Shown here: positions 44,201 through 46,520 of the stretch, one piece after another
How positions within the stretch are numbered: position 1 is the first letter of the stretch
How the letters are laid out: the number at the start of each line of letters is the position of its first letter
NCBI GenBank assembly: GCA_021298155.1
Contig: JAJTEN010000033.1
Coordinates: forward strand, 1-46,520
From: Sphingobacteriales bacterium
GTDB taxonomy: Bacteria > Bacteroidota > Bacteroidia > UKL13-3
Reading direction: 5' to 3'
DNA: 46,520 nucleotides
The notes under the pieces: model-generated
Database searches by the model: none
Told to the model about the DNA's origin: nothing
The model's input: only the letters and a program-made list of their open reading frames with translations
Translations under genes and position numbers: made by a program

Positions 44201-46520
44201 ACCTGCAAGGTATCGTATGCTACACAATTATTTGATGATCCTATTTCAGCAACCACGTTGTATCTACCTGCAGCATTATATCGATACATCACAGGAGAAT
44301 TTCCAATTACAGTTGTATCAGAACCATCGCCAAAATACCATGTTACACTTCCAATTGAACCAACTGATATACTTGAATAATTTTGAAATGCAAATAGATT
44401 TCCACCAATACATCTCGCTGTATCGTTTTGCCATAATCTTGGTAAAGGTTTTGGCAATATTGTAATTAAAGCGTTCGCAGACGACTGACAAGCAGCAAAT
44501 GTATCAATGCTAAATACCGTAATGGTAAAATTCCCTTCTTGAGTATAGCTATGTGAAAAACTGCTCAAAAAACTTGTATCGCTTTCTCCATCTCCATAAA
44601 GTGCAATGTACTTTACAGCACTTTGTGGATTTTGAATATGCACAGTATACATATTGTTATTCAAGCATTGATTGGCATCATTTAAATTAAATGTAGCCTG
44701 TGGAATTGGCACCAAATTAAGAATTAAACTTACTGTGCTATCACAACCAGCAGCATTCATTAACACTGCACTATATACTCCAGCAGTGTTATAGGTATTA
44801 CCATTAAATAAATAAGAAGAACCTGCACAAATATAGACAGTGTCTGTGCTACTTGTGGGTGTGCAACTATATCCAGCATCAATGGTAGAGTTGTGAATAT
44901 TGACCCCAGTTCCCAATAAATTTAATACAATGGTAGGACTTAAACCTGTAGTGACATTTGCATCACTATTTCCATCTGTTCCGGCCGCTACGCTTTGGCT
45001 TGTAAGTCCTCTTTGTGGAAATAAAATCCTATACTCACCGCTTGAATCAATCAAAAAATTATAATAACCTGGATTCCCCGATGCATCATTTGTGGTAACA
45101 GTAGAATCTATTAGCGTAAAATTAGATCCAATATTTTGAAAAAGATAAATTTTCTCATCATTCATCCCCTCACTAGCTGGCTCATCTTGCAGGCCATTAC
45201 CGTTTAAATCTCTCCATACATAATTACCAATAGAACCACCATTGAAGTATCCTGCATCAATACTCACATTGTCTTTATCAGTGCCAGTTCCTAATTCATT
45301 AATAGTTATTAAACCAGAAATTCCATTTGCATTGGCATCATTATTTCCATTCAACTGTGGAGCCTGATTAATTATTTTTGTGAAGGTATACTGTAAATAA
45401 TTAGGCTCAAACTTTACATAATACTTTCCAGATCTCAGCTCGATAAATTTATAATAACCAGGTTCTCCAGAAAAATTATTTCCGGATACAGTTGAGTCCA
45501 ACAACACATCATCTCCACCCCCAATCATACTGTCTAATCCAGCGCTATATAAATATACCTTTACCCCATTTAAACCATAATTAACTGGTTCGTCTTGTAA
45601 ACCATTTTTATTTGAATCAATCCAAACTAAATTACCAATAGATCCCAGCGATGATGAACAATTGGTAAACATACCTATTTGATTAGGAGAAGCTGGTAAT
45701 AATCTCCCACTAGAGCCTAAAACATCTGCTCTACTCACCTGATAATAAACAGTATTATTCATTACTTTGTTGGAAGGCGTGCCAACAGGAACACGCATTG
45801 GCCATGTAAATACGATACTATCTAATGCGGGTAAATTAGATGACCTCACAATTTTAATTGCAGTAACACTGCTAATATCTGAAGGAGGAGTTGTGGTCCA
45901 AACTGGTGCCGAGCAACCAGTAGGATTGACAGCAGGAGAAAAATCTGAATAACAAGGATTGAAAACCGTGTTATAAAATACCGTTGAATTTATATCATTT
46001 AATGTAACAGGTGCAACCAAATTAGCAAACCATTCTGAACCTCGAGAATCTCCAATAAATGGGAATACATCAATCAAAGTTAGGTCTCTTGCCGCAACAT
46101 TACCTTCATTTCTTACTGATATTTTATAGGTTAATAATCCACCTTCTTTAGCATTAGAATTCAATGGAAAATATACATAATCTGAATCACAAGCTTTTTG
46201 TCCTTTGTAAGCGATGAGTGCTACTGCAGAAATTACAGTTGCAGAAACGCTGCCACTTATTCCTCTTGGGAAAATGGCAGGTGCATCTCCGCTCATATGC
46301 ATTCTATTTAAAATACTTCCAGGGCTAGTGCCCGGTGTAATAACCGCTCTAAAATTAAATGCATATGTAGCGCCATTTGCTGGAATATTTCCTAAATTCC
46401 ACGATAAAATTTGCCCATTTACAACAGGTGTAATTGTATTTGAACCAATTACTATGGATGAAGAACCCGGTACATAGCGTAATCTTGAATCTAATGTATC
46501 TAGCAATACCACATTTTGTG
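41290..46520 (-). CDS. Giant T9SS type A surface protein: DUF11, SdrD B-like and PKD repeats (5' end outside window)
   Basis: At least 1742 residues; the frame runs off the right edge, so the true start and signal peptide are not visible. A GTG at 46512 is only an internal codon. Domains in order: one or two DUF11-like modules (VVLLDTLDSRLRYVPGSS; NEGNVAARDLTLIDVFP), two SdrD B-like calcium domains (GNLVWIDSNKNGLQDEP; GNYVWRDLNGNGLQDEP), a DTVYICAGSSYLFNG linker, twelve PKD-like modules (typical YVWNFGD, YLWTFGDGTS), and a type A sorting domain (YSLFPNPNMGNFWIQF ... LSEGTYMLFI). Likely a long surface stalk or adhesin exported through T9SS. A small basic ORF follows in the same operon. Confidence 0.9.
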   Translation of the reverse strand, partial: QNVVLLDTLDSRLRYVPGSSSIVIGSNTITPVVNGQILSWNLGNIPANGATYAFNFRAVITPGTSPGSILNRMHMSGDAPAIFPRGISGSVSATVISAVALIAYKGQKACDSDYVYFPLNSNAKEGGLLTYKISVRNEGNVAARDLTLIDVFPFIGDSRGSEWFANLVAPVTLNDINSTVFYNTVFNPCYSDFSPAVNPTGCSAPVWTTTPPSDISSVTAIKIVRSSNLPALDSIVFTWPMRVPVGTPSNKVMNNTVYYQVSRADVLGSSGRLLPASPNQIGMFTNCSSSLGSIGNLVWIDSNKNGLQDEPVNYGLNGVKVYLYSAGLDSMIGGGDDVLLDSTVSGNNFSGEPGYYKFIELRSGKYYVKFEPNYLQYTFTKIINQAPQLNGNNDANANGISGLITINELGTGTDKDNVSIDAGYFNGGSIGNYVWRDLNGNGLQDEPASEGMNDEKIYLFQNIGSNFTLIDSTVTTNDASGNPGYYNFLIDSSGEYRILFPQRGLTSQSVAAGTDGNSDANVTTGLSPTIVLNLLGTGVNIHNSTIDAGYSCTPTSSTDTVYICAGSSYLFNGNTYNTAGVYSAVLMNAAGCDSTVSLILNLVPIPQATFNLNDANQCLNNNMYTVHIQNPQSAVKYIALYGDGESDTSFLSSFSHSYTQEGNFTITVFSIDTFAACQSSANALITILPKPLPRLWQNDTARCIGGNLFAFQNYSSISVGSIGSVTWYFGDGSDTTVIGNSPVMYRYNAAGRYNVVAEIGSSNNCVAYDTLQVHVQAGPVASFELNQTGCSGNISVHNLSSNANSYEWTFASTNSSFVFTCSYTTQTFDLDLNPGDYTVSLVAKGTGDCADTMSVLFTVLPKPNAVFSFTANQCATSVQFNNYSFGASEYVWNFGDQNAGLLNTSVLKNPDHIYSNAGTYKVQLIVRNESGCTDTMERFVQINPSLGVNPVASFSYILVVDSCSQKVRFTSTSSHSTSLIWLFHDGTMASGNQVSKSFLDAGDYVVKLVAISSSNCVDTATQTISIGQSRNGISASFLSDIPVQCLHGNTFNFSNTSNFKGNGWINRYRWTFGDGSTDTTNSFVYNKKYTNSGVYAVQLIAMGSNGCYDTAYQVIEIKESPTANFSTGSTCGTAIHFTNTSSNSIGNYWNMGDGGALFYDSIEFTYTYTAVNWYLVTMINVAENGCTDTLRRGISVNNNLEPVPSFNYSVDACSQAIQFNNTSLNGGSYVWNFGDNSKLDSSTAPIHGFAMAGVYSVSLTAYQGVGCSQTISQNITAPQWLGVYPPSATFNYQVIPCSNTIIAIGNSQNVSLQKWLWDGELIGWGDSIVVDSPSIGGHSLAFVVSNGACYDTLSQYFHIQGAPIADFNLNNNTCSNTILVNNLSKNANTFHWNFGDLNTLSDTAKGVTAAYTYPLNGLYQVSLIARDLYGCADTTIQQVTVSRAFNASVANFSFDNSLCECKCQNIVKFNNLTRGSNNTYLWTFGDGTSSIRTNPSKGFPEAGTYQITLVSIDSVGCMSSQTKPIQIHAGLSGPSASFNTDYQVQCLDNNNFNFYNTSKYMGQGWINKYYWYFGDGTMDSNNTFIFNKKYTNAGNYIVTLVAVGAEGCRDTMSMFIQVRSLPCSGVLKYVNLQDGSNWNVDPKLGGGEISNSIPIVEESMQYSLFPNPNMGNFWIQFKELMREPITITVLDVLGKQVYHKIHSEVGMNLFPLEIDNLSEGTYMLFITSESRQYKEQKFIVIH
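41650..44710 (-). repeat. Twelve PKD-like repeat units
   Basis: Twelve modules of 75-90 codons, most with W.FGDG, AG.Y.V.L and GC.DT motifs. Modules 6 (about 43165-43430) and 12 (about 41650-41930) are far more alike than the rest, pointing to a later segmental copy. Confidence 0.8.

Overview
The window is a chromosomal segment from a member of the phylum Bacteroidota. The evidence is an AT-rich sequence, several large surface proteins ending in type IX secretion (T9SS) sorting domains, two T9SS-associated membrane proteins (a PorP/SprF family protein and PorQ), a DUF4294 protein, an M1 peptidase joined to a predicted outer-membrane barrel, and TAnnTTTG-type promoter boxes. I cannot assign a genus. 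I see no rRNA, tRNA, CRISPR array, insertion sequence or prophage, and no gene-free stretch longer than about 200 bases.

Layout. Positions 1-4386 (minus): a small lipoprotein, the dipeptidase pepD and the replication-restart helicase priA, probably one operon. 4512-8474 (plus): a secreted protein with ten tandem Ig-like repeats. 8527-11757 (minus): M1 metallopeptidase. 11865-17899: three genes in a row, each split into two overlapping or adjacent reading frames: a zinc-ribbon protein, a BNR/Asp-box T9SS protein and a family 2 glycosyltransferase. Intact rsmG lies between the second and third. 17984-19723 (minus): DUF4294 protein and lgt. 19799-20842 (plus): L-threonine aldolase. 21043-27592 (plus): an 1864-residue surface protein with a type B sorting domain, followed after 16 bases by its likely PorP/SprF partner. 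27678-33388: ABC-F ATPase, htpG (opposite strand), porQ and cmk. 33393-34412 (minus): TPR lipoprotein. 34532-36850 (plus): homogentisate dioxygenase and 4-hydroxyphenylpyruvate dioxygenase, consecutive steps of tyrosine breakdown. 36891-40845 (minus): ccmC-ccmD-ccmE-ccmF plus a DUF3817 protein, for cytochrome c maturation. 41029-46520 (minus): a small unknown protein behind a giant PKD-repeat T9SS adhesin that runs off the right edge.

The genes share two main themes. One is the cell surface: T9SS cargo and helper proteins, lipoproteins and the lipoprotein-modifying enzyme Lgt. The other is aerobic metabolism: aromatic degradation and cytochrome c maturation. Convergent gene pairs are often separated by strong, symmetrical hairpin terminators.

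The most striking observation is the run of three broken genes at 11.8-17.9 kb. In each, the frame changes exactly where a conserved block of the family appears to be missing, and the junction bases can be read as belonging to both flanks. This fits deletions between short direct repeats, or an assembly fault. Other points of interest are an internal duplication inside Lgt, a CxxxY-type CcmE, a short uncharacterised gene behind the giant adhesin, and duplicated PKD modules. I found no convincing candidate for an entirely new multi-gene system.
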